Assembly: GCF_000420825.1 (NCBI RefSeq) | Contig: NZ_ATVR01000018.1 | Coordinates: forward strand, 1-64,000 | Length of the DNA stretch: 64,000 nucleotides | Source: Butyrivibrio sp. AE2015 | GTDB taxonomy: Bacteria; Bacillota; Clostridia; Lachnospirales; Lachnospiraceae | Direction: 5' to 3' | Part shown: positions 42,882 through 52,228 of the stretch, piece by piece | Position numbering within the stretch: position 1 is the first letter of the stretch | Layout of the letters: the number at the start of each line of letters is the position of its first letter | Translations under genes and position numbers: made by a program | Notes under the pieces: generated by a model | Databases searched by the model: none | What the model was told of the DNA's origin: nothing | Seen by the model: the letters and a program-made list of their open reading frames with translations, nothing else

Positions 42882-43757
42882 TCATCCCTTCACTGAGCCA
42901 AGCATGACTCCTTTTACAAAATATTTCTGCAACCATGGATAAACTACAAGAATAGGCAATGTTGACACCACAACAGTAGCCATCTTAAGTGACTGAGGCA
43001 TTACTACTGTGCCTCCAACGTCATCTGCTGCATTCCCCAATTCATTACCGAACAAAAGAGATCTCAATCTTAGCTGTAATGTGTATTTATCCCCGTCCTG
43101 TATATATATCAGGGCATCAAAATAAGAATTCCAGTAACCTACAGCATAAAAAAGTCCAATTGTTGCAATTACGGCAAGTGATAATGGAAGCACGATCTTC
43201 AAAAGAATCATCAAATACGAAGCTCCATCTATTCGAGCCGCATCTTTCAAGCTCTCCGGCAACCCTTTAAAAAAAGTTCTCATCACTATGAAATTGAAAA
43301 CACTTATTGATTGTGGGATAAAAAGAGCTCCCAGCGTGTTATAGAGCCCAACACCCTTAACTACCAAAAATGTAGGTATCATGCCTCCACCAAAATACAT
43401 GGTAAAAAGAATCATTCCTGTCATGAATTTTTTACCGGGTAAATCCTCGATAGAAAGCGAATACGCTGCAAGAATTGTCAGAATAAGGCTCAGCAAAGTT
43501 CCCATGAGTGTTATGGCAACAGTAGTCCTCATTGCTGTCCAGATTGTTGTTCTTCCCAAAATCTGCTTATAGGCTTCTATAGTAAAATCTATTGGGTAAA
43601 ATGTTACTTTTCCTGATAAAACCGGGTTATAGCCGCTCAGCGATGTTGCCATCACATTAAGAAAAGGATAAAGGCAGGCGAATGCAAGTATTGTTATAAA
43701 TACATAGTTTAAGATCATCCCCGCAGACATCTTTTTTATTACAGTATTCTCTTTCAA
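42882..43757 (-). CDS. ABC transporter permease (LplC-type)
   Basis: 291 residues with about six membrane spans and EAA loop KDAARIDGASYLMILLKIVLP; C-terminus GVMLGSVKG. The start is a TTG at 43757 with GGAGGGGG about eleven bases upstream; the first ATG, nine codons in, has no site. Works with the LplB-type partner and the lipoprotein; no ATPase gene here. Confidence 0.88.
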   Translation of the reverse strand: MKENTVIKKMSAGMILNYVFITILAFACLYPFLNVMATSLSGYNPVLSGKVTFYPIDFTIEAYKQILGRTTIWTAMRTTVAITLMGTLLSLILTILAAYSLSIEDLPGKKFMTGMILFTMYFGGGMIPTFLVVKGVGLYNTLGALFIPQSISVFNFIVMRTFFKGLPESLKDAARIDGASYLMILLKIVLPLSLAVIATIGLFYAVGYWNSYFDALIYIQDGDKYTLQLRLRSLLFGNELGNAADDVGGTVVMPQSLKMATVVVSTLPILVVYPWLQKYFVKGVMLGSVKG

Positions 43758-43773
43758 GCTCTTTTCCCCCTCC

Positions 43774-44694
43774 TTAAATTATTCCTTCTTCGCCGATGGC
43801 CTTAGCAAACTTATCTGCCGCCACCAGAATGATTATGTTTACTACAGACTGGAACAGGCCAATAGCAGTTGACTGGCTGTACTGCGCTTTTTCAATACCA
43901 ATTCTGTAGGTATATGTGCTGATCACCTCTGATACTCCCATGACTTTTGCATTTCCCAAAAGAAGTGGTGCATCAAGGCCAATTGACATCATTTTGGAAA
44001 TATTCAGGATCAGCATTGTTACTATGATTGATTTGATACTGGGGATAGTAATATAGATCAGACGTTGAAATTTGGTTGCCCCATCAAGATAGGACGCTTC
44101 ATACAGCGTTTCGTCCACACCTGTCAGTGCAGCCAGATAGATGATGGTTCCCCAACCAATCTCTTTCCACACATTGCATATTACATATGTGACAATCCAC
44201 CATCCCTCACTGCTTAAAAATGGAATGGGGCCAATCCCAATTTTCTGCAAAACCGCATTTATAGTACCTTCCTGGAGTGCAAACAAATTTGTGGCTATTC
44301 CTGCTACTACCACCCATGAAATAAAGTGGGGCAGATAAAGTATAGATTGTGTTATCTTCTTAAACCTTGCACCTGCTACTTCATTAAGCATCAGTGCGAC
44401 TACTATCGTAAGCGGGAAGCTGACAGCAAGCGCTGACAGATTAAGAAGAAACGTGTTTCTGATTGAAGACCAGAAATTCTTGTTGGCAAATATTTTGTTA
44501 AAAACTTTTACTCCTACCCAAGGACTTCCAAAGACTCCTTTAAATATGTTGTAATCTTTGAAAGCAATTGTGATCCCATACATTGGAACATATCGAAACA
44601 CTATAAAATAAGCCATGACAGGCAAAAGCATGATATAGATCCACTTATAATTCCATGCCCTTTTTAGGGTTTTCTTTATATTCTCATCCCCCAT
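43774..44694 (-). CDS. ABC transporter permease (LplB-type)
   Basis: 306 residues, six membrane spans, EAA loop YEASYLDGATKFQRLIYITI. Start at 44694 follows AGGAGG, nine bases after the stop of the GH2 gene. The order GH2, LplB, LplC, LplA within 20 bases of each other indicates one operon driven from the operator-rich region at 46523-46726. Confidence 0.9.
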   Translation of the reverse strand: MGDENIKKTLKRAWNYKWIYIMLLPVMAYFIVFRYVPMYGITIAFKDYNIFKGVFGSPWVGVKVFNKIFANKNFWSSIRNTFLLNLSALAVSFPLTIVVALMLNEVAGARFKKITQSILYLPHFISWVVVAGIATNLFALQEGTINAVLQKIGIGPIPFLSSEGWWIVTYVICNVWKEIGWGTIIYLAALTGVDETLYEASYLDGATKFQRLIYITIPSIKSIIVTMLILNISKMMSIGLDAPLLLGNAKVMGVSEVISTYTYRIGIEKAQYSQSTAIGLFQSVVNIIILVAADKFAKAIGEEGII

Positions 44695-44703
44695 AGCAAC
44701 CTC

Positions 44704-46476
44704 CTAGAAAGTTCTATTAATCTCTTTTATCTTATCCGGATTCACCTTAAAGTCCCTGTCATAAGTCATAAGGCCGTTTATCTCCTGCTCGACATCCGTC
44801 AGCTGAGTGTAGACATAACCCTGAACATTTTCCGAATCAAGAAGAGGCTCAACCACATCTCTGAATCTATTTAGAAAATCATCCTCATTTTCCGCTGTGG
44901 AATATCCCCATCCTTCAGTTCCATCCTTGCAGAATGATATTCCTCCAAATTCAGTAACCATGATAGGTTCCCCATGATACTCATATCCTTTTGCAAAAAG
45001 AGCATGCCCACCCGGAAACTCTTTTATTATGTTGCCAATTTCAGAATATCTGTTTTCCAGTTCCTGCCTGCATCCACTGTAATCATGGATAGTTATGATA
45101 TCTGACTTGGTGTGTGTCCATCCATCGTTGGATATTACCGGTCTTGTCCTGTCTATGGACTTGATCAGATAGTAAAGTCCTAAGGAATGTGCCTGTTCAT
45201 CCTCTCTGTCCAGAATTTCATGTACGCCCCAGGATTCATTGAGTGGAACCCAGGCAACTATGCACGGATGGTTATAATCACGTTTCAATATCTCAAGCCA
45301 CTCTTTTGTATGTCTTTCAACTGCAAGCCTTGAGTATTCATAAGAGCTTGGTCCTTCCCCCCACACTAACAGTCCAAGCTTATCTGCCCAATAAAGGAAT
45401 CTTGGATCTTCAACTTTCTGATGCTTGCGCACTCCGTTAAAGCCCATCTTTTTGGCAGACTCAATATCATTCCTGATATCATCATCAGTAGGTGCTGTTA
45501 AAAGGCCCTTTCTGAAATATCCCTGGTCCAATAGCATTTTCATGGTATAAGGTCTGTTATTTAAAAGGATTTTTCCTTTATGGATACTTATTTTTCTAAA
45601 GGCAAAGTATGAATTTACTTTATCTGTTAAACTTTCATCATTCTGATTTATCAGAGCATATTCGATATCAAACAGTACCGGATTCTCGGGGCACCATATC
45701 CAACTCTCCTGATGATGCCAATCCAGCGTTATCGCTGAGTCCAACCAATACTTTACTTTTGTTTTTCCATTTATGATCTCGATTTCATCTGCCAAAAGCA
45801 GCTCGCCCTTTAAACTAATGCTTACAGCTACCTTTGCCTTTTTTCCTCCGGCAATGTTTAATTCAATCTCTATCATTCTTTCATCAAGATCAGGTGTTAT
45901 TTTTGTTTCTCTTATATAGACCGGCGGTACCTCTTCAATCCATACGCTTTGCCATATACCAACTGTCCTCGTATAGAAGATTCCACTGGATTTTTTCTCC
46001 CAGAACTGTTTTCCCCTGGTCATCTCAAAGTCAAAAGAATCATCAAATGCCCTTACAGTAATCTCATGCTCGTCAGATTCTGCTATCACATCAGTGATAT
46101 CGATATCAATAGGAGTGTTCCCTCCTTCATGATGACAAACATGGTACGAATCAATCCATATATCTGCCTCATGATCAATTGCTCCAAAATGAAGCAAGAG
46201 CCTTCCGTTCTTTAATTTTCTTTCGATCACAGTTTTCTTTCTGTACCACACAATATCGTGAAAGTCCTGATCATTTATGCCTGACAATTCACAAAGGTAA
46301 GTGTATGGAACAATGATTTTTTTATCATATCCTTCAAAAGAGCTGTTGTACCATTTCTCTGATAGTCCCAGATTTTTATCATCAAAGGCAAACTCCCACT
46401 CACCATTAAGACTTTGAAATGAATCCCGCACAAAATCCGGTCTCGGATATTCGCTTCTTGGAATACTTTTTTTCAT
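44704..46476 (-). CDS. Glycoside hydrolase family 2 enzyme
   Basis: 590 residues. N-terminal sugar-binding jelly roll (EYPRPDFVRDSFQSLNGEWEF), Ig-like domain and TIM barrel of GH2. Acid/base Glu in WVPLNESWGVHE near 414, nucleophile Glu in PIMVTEFGGISF near 506. Without signal peptide, hence cytoplasmic. The family includes beta-galactosidase, beta-glucuronidase, beta-mannosidase and others; the exact one is not decided. The ATG at 46476 has AGAGG; the frame opens to a GTG at 46509. First gene of the transporter operon. Confidence 0.9.
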   Translation of the reverse strand: MKKSIPRSEYPRPDFVRDSFQSLNGEWEFAFDDKNLGLSEKWYNSSFEGYDKKIIVPYTYLCELSGINDQDFHDIVWYRKKTVIERKLKNGRLLLHFGAIDHEADIWIDSYHVCHHEGGNTPIDIDITDVIAESDEHEITVRAFDDSFDFEMTRGKQFWEKKSSGIFYTRTVGIWQSVWIEEVPPVYIRETKITPDLDERMIEIELNIAGGKKAKVAVSISLKGELLLADEIEIINGKTKVKYWLDSAITLDWHHQESWIWCPENPVLFDIEYALINQNDESLTDKVNSYFAFRKISIHKGKILLNNRPYTMKMLLDQGYFRKGLLTAPTDDDIRNDIESAKKMGFNGVRKHQKVEDPRFLYWADKLGLLVWGEGPSSYEYSRLAVERHTKEWLEILKRDYNHPCIVAWVPLNESWGVHEILDREDEQAHSLGLYYLIKSIDRTRPVISNDGWTHTKSDIITIHDYSGCRQELENRYSEIGNIIKEFPGGHALFAKGYEYHGEPIMVTEFGGISFCKDGTEGWGYSTAENEDDFLNRFRDVVEPLLDSENVQGYVYTQLTDVEQEINGLMTYDRDFKVNPDKIKEINRTF

Positions 46477-46522
46477 GCCACACGTCCTCTTTATATAGTT
46501 ATTATTCACTGCTGTGTTCTTA

Positions 46523-46541
46523 ATTACATAATATCTGTAAT
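46523..46541. promoter_or_regulatory. Operator candidate 1 (ATTACAT-N5-CTGTAAT)
   Basis: 19-bp imperfect palindrome 47 bases before the GH2 start. One of four similar sites; see 46576, 46684 and 46708. Confidence 0.55.
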
Positions 46542-46575
46542 TTATATTCCGTTCGCAAGAGCTGTTTTAACATTT

Positions 46576-46594
46576 ATTACATCTTTTATGTAAT
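46576..46594. promoter_or_regulatory. Operator candidate 2 (ATTACAT-N5-ATGTAAT)
   Basis: Perfect 7-5-7 palindrome, 53 bases (about five helical turns) from site 1. Confidence 0.65.
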
Positions 46595-46683
46595 TAAGCA
46601 TGTTTGTTGATGTCGATTTTACCTACTGTATCAGCCTATGTCAATATGTTTTTGTACATTTTGACAACATGCACAAGTTATTT

Positions 46684-46702
46684 ATTACAATTTCTATGTT
46701 AT
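46684..46702. promoter_or_regulatory. Operator candidate 3 (ATTACAA-N5-ATGTTAT)
   Basis: Degenerate copy of the palindrome, 24 bases from site 4. Confidence 0.4.
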
Positions 46703-46707
46703 TAACA

Positions 46708-46726
46708 ATTACATATTTTATGTAAT
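46708..46726. promoter_or_regulatory. Operator candidate 4 (ATTACAT-N5-ATGTAAT)
   Basis: Perfect 7-5-7 palindrome, the most upstream of the four, just past the terminator of the ArsR-type gene. Confidence 0.65.
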
Positions 46727-46734
46727 AAATAAAC

Positions 46735-46762
46735 AAAAAAAGAACGCCGCAAGCGACATTCT
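46735..46762 (-). terminator. Terminator of the ArsR-type regulator gene
   Basis: AGAACGCCGC at 46741-46750 pairs with GCGACATTCT at 46753-46762 (eight of ten pairs), followed on the minus strand by at least six U. Separates the regulator from the GH2 operon. Confidence 0.6.
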
Positions 46763-46795
46763 CTTTTGATATCAAATATGAACTTATAGTTATTC

Positions 46796-47725
46796 TCAGT
46801 AATTAAGCCTCATCTCTATGTTCTGGCCATAATCACCGAAATGGTCCCCAAATAAATTTATGCCTCCTACATATCTGGAAGAATCTTTTACTCCAATCTT
46901 GAAACTAACAAAGCTTCCCTTATCAATTCCAAGGGTCTTTACTGTTTCTGAAGAAATACGCTCTCCTGAAATATAGCACCCCTCATCATCTACATAAACT
47001 TTATATAGTTTACCGTACTGAGTAAGAATATCTGGCCACCAGTCAGGATTAAGCTTTCCTCTCCTTCCGCCATAATCTCCTTCACTCCTGAATCCCCCGA
47101 TTTCAATACCATTTATCCAAATTGTAATATCTGAAGGCCAATTGTTATCGTAGCCAGGAGCTTCTGAACACGCTTCAAAAGAGAACTCAATACTTCGGAT
47201 CTCTCCATGCTCATTCACATGTCTTTTCGGAAATCTATATTCCAGGTAGCCCTTATAAAACCATATGATCTGTGCTGTTGTTCTCTCAGGGAGGTAGAAT
47301 GCCTCAATATCATCATCATGAGAAATAGCATTCTTGTCAGATGAAATCCCACAAGGTGCGGCTATACTGCAGTCTGAATAATTGCCGATCGGCATGGAGA
47401 TTCTAACCATTCTGTTTGATGGAGCATCATCTTGGCCGGCCTTTATATCTATATGAACCGACTTCACTTTGATCCCGCTCACTTTTTGCGATCCTCTTAT
47501 GCCGGGAAGTGGTTCAGAAACAACAAGGCCTGCCTCCTCAAGAACTTTTATCTGCAACGCAGCGGTGGACACAGGTATATCAAGCTTTTCAGCTATATTA
47601 CTGATATTTAACGCATGATTATCCAAAAGCTGCAGTATTTCAATACGTATTTTGGACGAAAGAGCCTTGGATATACTTGTAACTTCATCTACATCATTTA
47701 AATTTAAGACTACTTCCTGCTTCAT
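46796..47725 (-). CDS. ArsR-type winged-helix regulator with a large C-terminal domain
   Basis: 309 residues from ATG 47725; the frame opens to 47875 but that part overlaps the phosphatase gene. Residues about 15-75 are a winged helix (SKALSSKIRIEILQLLD, NISNIAEKLDIPVSTAALQIKVLEEAGLV). The remaining 220 residues carry no known fold I can name but include AAPCGISSDKNAISHDDD and aromatic-rich stretches, probably a sensor domain. Its neighbour downstream is the GH2/transporter operon, and the four palindromes between them are the likely targets. Sugar-sensing is inference. Confidence 0.75.
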   Translation of the reverse strand: MKQEVVLNLNDVDEVTSISKALSSKIRIEILQLLDNHALNISNIAEKLDIPVSTAALQIKVLEEAGLVVSEPLPGIRGSQKVSGIKVKSVHIDIKAGQDDAPSNRMVRISMPIGNYSDCSIAAPCGISSDKNAISHDDDIEAFYLPERTTAQIIWFYKGYLEYRFPKRHVNEHGEIRSIEFSFEACSEAPGYDNNWPSDITIWINGIEIGGFRSEGDYGGRRGKLNPDWWPDILTQYGKLYKVYVDDEGCYISGERISSETVKTLGIDKGSFVSFKIGVKDSSRYVGGINLFGDHFGDYGQNIEMRLNY

Positions 47726-47813
47726 TATTCTGGCTTCCCCTGTTGAATATTTTAGTAAAAACAAACTCTTTTCCTTATTGAGTTTATCATAAACCGGCGT
47801 TTGTAAAAAGAAA

Positions 47814-48350
47814 TCAAATAAATTCATACCTCTTAACTTCGCAGTTTTTAATACCGAAGCAGGAAAACTCCTCATTATTCATGTCTCTAAAATACGACTC
47901 AACAATCCTGACTATTCCATTATGCGCCACAAGAATGCACTCTTTGTCGCTCTTTTTTACATCATCAATAAGGTTATAGATTCTCTGTGCCATCTGAAGC
48001 ATGGATTCCCCTGTTCCAAAGCGGCTTGCCATGTCTTTTTTGGCTTCATGGAATTCTTTGCCATCGCGAGGAGTGGATTCCCATATTCCATAGTTTTGCT
48101 CTATGAGGCGCTGCTCAACCTCCATAGGAATTCCCGTTATCTCTGAGATGTGCCTTGCAGTTTCTTTTGCCCTGATAAGAGGCGATGTAAGTATAATATC
48201 CGCCTTAATTCCCATTTCCAGTATTTTATGGCCTGTCTCTATAGCCTGCTGATGTCCTCTTTCAGTGAGTTCTATGTCAGTTGCTCCGCAAATTTTGTTT
48301 TCTACATTCCACACAGTCTCACCGTGTCTTACAAAGTAAAAATGATCCAT
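47814..48350 (-). CDS. Histidine phosphatase family protein (phosphoglycerate mutase-like)
   Basis: 178 residues. The catalytic RHGET motif is at 8-12 (FVRHGETVWN), the second catalytic His in CILVAHNGIVRI, and TSPLIRAKETA in between, typical of cofactor-dependent phosphoglycerate mutase and related phosphatases (CobC, PhoE-like). Specific substrate unknown. Ribosome site AAAAGGG. It lies 88 bases before the start of the ArsR-type regulator and 20 after the aldehyde dehydrogenase gene, so the three may be one transcript. Confidence 0.9.
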   Translation of the reverse strand: MDHFYFVRHGETVWNVENKICGATDIELTERGHQQAIETGHKILEMGIKADIILTSPLIRAKETARHISEITGIPMEVEQRLIEQNYGIWESTPRDGKEFHEAKKDMASRFGTGESMLQMAQRIYNLIDDVKKSDKECILVAHNGIVRIVESYFRDMNNEEFSCFGIKNCEVKRYEFI

Positions 48351-48370
48351 TCTTTTTCCCTTTTATGTTC

Positions 48371-49777
48371 TTATCTCTCGAAGAGCTCTATTAGTGCTCT
48401 TTTCCAACTTTTTCCGTAAGGGTGCTCTCGCATCGACAGATTCCCTTTTGTAGCACCTATAAGAACTGTCGTTGGATGCGTAAATTCGTCAAATCCCCAT
48501 TTGCCATGATATGCTCCCATGCCGGAGTGACCTACACCATTAAACGGAACGCCCTTGACCATCATGTGAAGACATACTTCGTTAATACATCCACCGCCAA
48601 ACTGCATCCTCTGCATAACTTTTTTTGCCCAGTCCACATTGCGCGTAAAGATATAGAGTGTAAGTCCATGCTCTCTTTCGGAAATTGTATTTAAAACATC
48701 CCTGATCGCACTGTCTTTGTATTTTACTACAGGAAGAATCGGACAGAAAAGCTCTTTTTGAACTAATTCTTCATCAATTTCTACAGGATATATTATAGTG
48801 GGTTCGTATTTAAAAGAGCTGGCATCACCTTTTCCGCCATATACAACTCTTTCACTATAGTAATCTACTATGCCTGCGCACTTGTCATAGGCAGCTCTGC
48901 CTATCAGGTGCGGATATTCAGGATTATTGAGCGGATCGTCACCTATTTGCTTAGAAAAAGCCTTTTTCAGTTCACGGACAAATTCGTCACTGACTTCCTC
49001 AGCAACGGCAATCTGGTTTATATTCGTGCATATCTGGCCGGAATTTAAGAGTTTAAAAAATGCAATTTTTCTTGCAGCATCCTTTAAGTCTGCATCTTTC
49101 CTGATAATGCACCAGTTTCCTGTTTCTCCTCCGAGTTCAAGAGCAGTTGACGTCAGATTTTTTGCAGCCTCTGAGAGTACATGAGCTCCAACTTTCGGAG
49201 ATCCTGTGTAAAATATCTTGTCAAACCGCTGTGCCAGGCACATATCCGCAACATCATGGCCGCCATCCAGTACTGTCACATATTTTTCCGGAAAGATTTC
49301 AGCTATCATCTTTTTCAAAAGAGCTGTGCTGGAAGTTGACTTGGAGCTTGCCTTTATAACTGCAGTATTTCCACCTGCTATACTTGCGATCAAAACGCCA
49401 ATTGACAGCATGAACGGAAAATTGAACGGACTGATGATAAGCGATACTCCATAAGGCATCTTATAAACCTTAGTAATAACGCTTGGAAAACAGTGAATTC
49501 CACTAAAATGTGTCTCCGGCTTTACCCAGTTTCTAATGCCTCGTATTGTCTCATTAATTTCAAGCACAAGGCTTCCAACATCGCAAAAATAGGCCTCAAG
49601 AGGGGTACGTCCAAGGTCATTATAAAGAGCATCTTCTATATCAGTTCTATGTTCCAGTATCAATTTTTTCAATCTTTGAAGCTGCCTTACTCTAAAATCC
49701 ATGTTCAAAGTCTTACCCGATCTAAAGAACTCTCTCTGTGCTTCTACTATCCTTTTTACCTCGGCTTCTGTATACAT
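48371..49777 (-). CDS. Aldehyde dehydrogenase, class 3 type (YwdH-like)
   Basis: 468 residues. Catalytic Cys near 248 in NSGQICTNINQIA and the general base Glu near 217 in ALELGGETGNW. The absence of a long N-terminus and the sequence style fit class 3 fatty-aldehyde dehydrogenases with C-terminal amphipathic tail (GKSWKRALIELFER). Start follows AAGGAGGG. Its promoter (49848-49887) is shared nearly base for base with the HAD lipoprotein gene. Confidence 0.92.
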   Translation of the reverse strand: MYTEAEVKRIVEAQREFFRSGKTLNMDFRVRQLQRLKKLILEHRTDIEDALYNDLGRTPLEAYFCDVGSLVLEINETIRGIRNWVKPETHFSGIHCFPSVITKVYKMPYGVSLIISPFNFPFMLSIGVLIASIAGGNTAVIKASSKSTSSTALLKKMIAEIFPEKYVTVLDGGHDVADMCLAQRFDKIFYTGSPKVGAHVLSEAAKNLTSTALELGGETGNWCIIRKDADLKDAARKIAFFKLLNSGQICTNINQIAVAEEVSDEFVRELKKAFSKQIGDDPLNNPEYPHLIGRAAYDKCAGIVDYYSERVVYGGKGDASSFKYEPTIIYPVEIDEELVQKELFCPILPVVKYKDSAIRDVLNTISEREHGLTLYIFTRNVDWAKKVMQRMQFGGGCINEVCLHMMVKGVPFNGVGHSGMGAYHGKWGFDEFTHPTTVLIGATKGNLSMREHPYGKSWKRALIELFER

Positions 49778-49847
49778 AACCTGCCCTCCTTATGAGCTAG
49801 CCCCTTAACGAAAATGTATCACGCAGTATATTAAAAAAACTCAGCGA

Positions 49848-49887
49848 GTGATAATATTATTATATCAATCAATAATAATCGTGAAAA
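49848..49887 (-). promoter_or_regulatory. Promoter/operator element A (shared with 52081-52120)
   Basis: A 40-base segment that matches 52081-52120 at most positions without gaps. On the minus strand it holds TATAAT (49859-49864) within the palindromic TGATATAATN2TATTATCA, and a TTTTCACG box upstream. It points at the aldehyde dehydrogenase gene. Confidence 0.6.
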
Positions 49888-49898
49888 CGGAGGGGATT

Positions 49899-50924
49899 AT
49901 GGGGAGAAATCATGAGGTTACAACTGTTCATCCACTTCTGGGGCCTGACGGTGAACTGACAGAGCCGGGCTGGTCAAGATCTCTTTTGCAAAAATATGAC
50001 AGAGCAATGATAAAGGCTCCCAAGTGGCGCATTAAAGAGTGGGATTATTATCTGGTTTTATCAGATTCTTTTGCCGGTGCCTTCACAATTTCTGATGATG
50101 GCTACATTGGTCTGCAATCCGTTTCGCTCCTTGAATTTGGAGACAATCCATGGGAACACACAGAAACCGTACTTAACGCATTTCCTATGGGAAAGCTCGC
50201 GCTCCCTTCATCTTCCGAATCCGGTGTAACCCTTTATGAAGATGAGAGGCTTCAGATGAAATTTGAAGCCAATGATGGTAAAAGACATATCACATGCCAT
50301 TTTGAGAACTTTTTTGAAGGAAAAACTTTTGCCTGTGACATTACCCTTGCGCAGCCACCAATGGATTCTATGGTAATTGCCACTCCTTGGGATAAAAAGC
50401 ACGCATTTTACTATAATCAAAAGATAAACTGCATGCGCGCGTCAGGCTTTATGGAGTTTAATGGAAAAAAATATGAATTCAACCCCTCCACAGACTTTGG
50501 CACTCTTGATTGGGGACGAGGTGTTTGGACCTATGACAATACATGGCACTGGGGATCAGGCAATGCTGATATAGATGGTAACTCCTTTGGTTTCAATATA
50601 GGTTACGGCTTTGGAAATACCAAAGCCGCAACTGAAAATATCATTTTTTACAATGGAAAAGCCCACAAACTCGATGATATCACATTCCATATCCCAGAAA
50701 ACAGCTATATGGAGCCTTGGAAATTCACGTCATCAGATGGCCGTTTTGAAATGGATTTTGTCCCTGTTCTGGACCGAGCAGCATGTCTTGATTACAAAAT
50801 CATCGTTTCAGACCAGCACCAGGTTTTTGGTAGAATGAGTGGTACTGCCATTCTTGATGATGGCACGGAAATCAATGTTAAAAATATCATGTGTTTTGCT
50901 GAAAAAGTGCATAACAAGTACTAA
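49899..50924 (+). CDS. DUF2804 family protein
   Basis: 341 residues from ATG 49899, which follows GGAGGGG. The frame opens earlier at 49848 but those residues lie in the promoter region. DUF2804 proteins, of unknown function, start EVTTVHPLL and carry WDYYLVLSDSFAGAFTISDDGYIG and FGTLDWGRGVWTYDNTWHWGSGN, all here. Likely a beta-sandwich lipocalin/hydroxysteroid-like fold. Divergent from the aldehyde dehydrogenase gene. Its stop codon overlaps a repeat (50923-50948). Confidence 0.85.
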   Translation: MGRNHEVTTVHPLLGPDGELTEPGWSRSLLQKYDRAMIKAPKWRIKEWDYYLVLSDSFAGAFTISDDGYIGLQSVSLLEFGDNPWEHTETVLNAFPMGKLALPSSSESGVTLYEDERLQMKFEANDGKRHITCHFENFFEGKTFACDITLAQPPMDSMVIATPWDKKHAFYYNQKINCMRASGFMEFNGKKYEFNPSTDFGTLDWGRGVWTYDNTWHWGSGNADIDGNSFGFNIGYGFGNTKAATENIIFYNGKAHKLDDITFHIPENSYMEPWKFTSSDGRFEMDFVPVLDRAACLDYKIIVSDQHQVFGRMSGTAILDDGTEINVKNIMCFAEKVHNKY

Positions 50925-50948
50925 AATGAACCACTAACCCCGTCCCTC
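50923..50948 (-). repeat. GGGACGG-box repeat, copy 2
   Basis: 26 bases differing from 40944-40969 at one position. It lies between the convergent DUF2804 and HAD genes, taking in the stop codon of the first. Confidence 0.7.
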
Positions 50949-50957
50949 CGGGCCATT

Positions 50958-52058
50958 TTATGCAGCTCCCTCTCCTTCTTCCTGCACATCTGGCTCTACG
51001 AACTGTACTTCTGACCGCTTAATTGTATCTGGGTAGATATTCAAAAAGTCATTTTTCATTGAAATTGGTACGTAGCCCTGTTCTCTGTATTCAGCAGATT
51101 TCTCAGTCCAGTCCTGCTTGCCCCACTCACGTACATCGTCATCAGCTACAACCATGTAAGCCTGAGATGGATATGGGTTTCTCTTATCAAGAACATAATT
51201 CATCATACTTGTATCACTGCCACTGTTTCCAAAGGCAAGAACCGGACGAACTCCAATCTCTCTTTCTATGTAGATTACTTTGTTGGAATTAAGATTTTTC
51301 TGGATGAATTCTCCTGTATATACCAGGTCATCGCCATCGGAGTATTTATAGTCCATATTTGAGGGAACATCCTCGTTACCCCTTTGCTTAACTTCAAACT
51401 CAGTTCCAATAACATGCGCCGGTGAAACATACTCACTAATTGGTGAATTAGCTATAATGGCACGTGATGTTGTTCGCTCTGTTCCACTTACAACATAGAT
51501 AGTAAAGCCGTTATCGTAGAGATATTTTACTACTTCCACCATCGGAAGGTAGAAACCATCAATGTATCTCATATTTTGGAAGCTGTCTGTATTCTTCTGT
51601 CCAAACTCAACAGCATAATCGTATAATTCCTGAATAGTCATACCTGCATACGCTTTAGCGAAGTTTCTCGCAAGCTCTTCACCTGCTGTGTATCCGGGTC
51701 TGATTTCTGCGGCGGCTGCTTTCAGCTCATCTGATACTTTTTCAGGATAATCTGTCAGACAGTAATTGATAAACATCATGGTGTCATAATATGTATAGAA
51801 TGTTTCACAAGTCAGAGTTCCATCCATATCAAAAACAGCAATTCTATCCTCTACAGGAATGAAATGCTCCTTATCTTTTTCATTGGTAACCATCGCTACA
51901 TAATTTCTAAGGCTCTCTGCTGCTTCCGAATTCTCTGACCAATACTGGTTAAGAGCCTTACCTTTTGGACTGCCACATCCGGTTATTCCTGCACAAACAA
52001 ATATCATTATCATTACCAACAGCATGGATAATACCTTTAATCTGCTTCTCTTTTTCAT
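50958..52058 (-). CDS. HAD-superfamily phosphatase lipoprotein
   Basis: 366 residues. Lipoprotein signal peptide (VCAGITGC near 28), so it sits outside the membrane. HAD motifs: FDMDGTLTCETFY (nucleophile Asp), YVVSGTERTTSRA and AFGNSGSDTSMMNYVL, as in phosphoserine phosphatase-like haloacid dehalogenases. Substrate unknown; phosphorylated metabolites or phosphocholine are guesses. The start follows AAAGGAG, and element B (52081-52120) is its promoter. Confidence 0.88.
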   Translation of the reverse strand: MKKRSRLKVLSMLLVMIMIFVCAGITGCGSPKGKALNQYWSENSEAAESLRNYVAMVTNEKDKEHFIPVEDRIAVFDMDGTLTCETFYTYYDTMMFINYCLTDYPEKVSDELKAAAAEIRPGYTAGEELARNFAKAYAGMTIQELYDYAVEFGQKNTDSFQNMRYIDGFYLPMVEVVKYLYDNGFTIYVVSGTERTTSRAIIANSPISEYVSPAHVIGTEFEVKQRGNEDVPSNMDYKYSDGDDLVYTGEFIQKNLNSNKVIYIEREIGVRPVLAFGNSGSDTSMMNYVLDKRNPYPSQAYMVVADDDVREWGKQDWTEKSAEYREQGYVPISMKNDFLNIYPDTIKRSEVQFVEPDVQEEGEGAA

Positions 52059-52080
52059 AATTATTCTCCTTTATCATGAA

Positions 52081-52120
52081 GTGATAATAACATTATATCA
52101 ATCATTTCAAAACGTGAAAA
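52081..52120 (-). promoter_or_regulatory. Promoter/operator element B (shared with 49848-49887)
   Basis: The minus-strand TATAAT is at 52092-52097, embedded in the same conserved context as element A, 23 bases upstream of the HAD gene's start codon. Confidence 0.6.
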
Positions 52121-52160
52121 TGATAATTGCAAGCTATGCTATTTTATACGAATGAAAAAG

Positions 52161-52204
52161 AAAAAAAGAAAGTGTTGCAGCATATTTTGCCTCAACACTT
52201 TCTT
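52161..52204 (-). terminator. Terminator of bioY
   Basis: AAGAAAGTGTTG at 52166-52177 is the perfect complement of CAACACTTTCTT at 52193-52204, followed on the minus strand by a U-rich tract. Confidence 0.85.
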
Positions 52205-52228
52205 AATAAATCATCAATTATTATTTTA

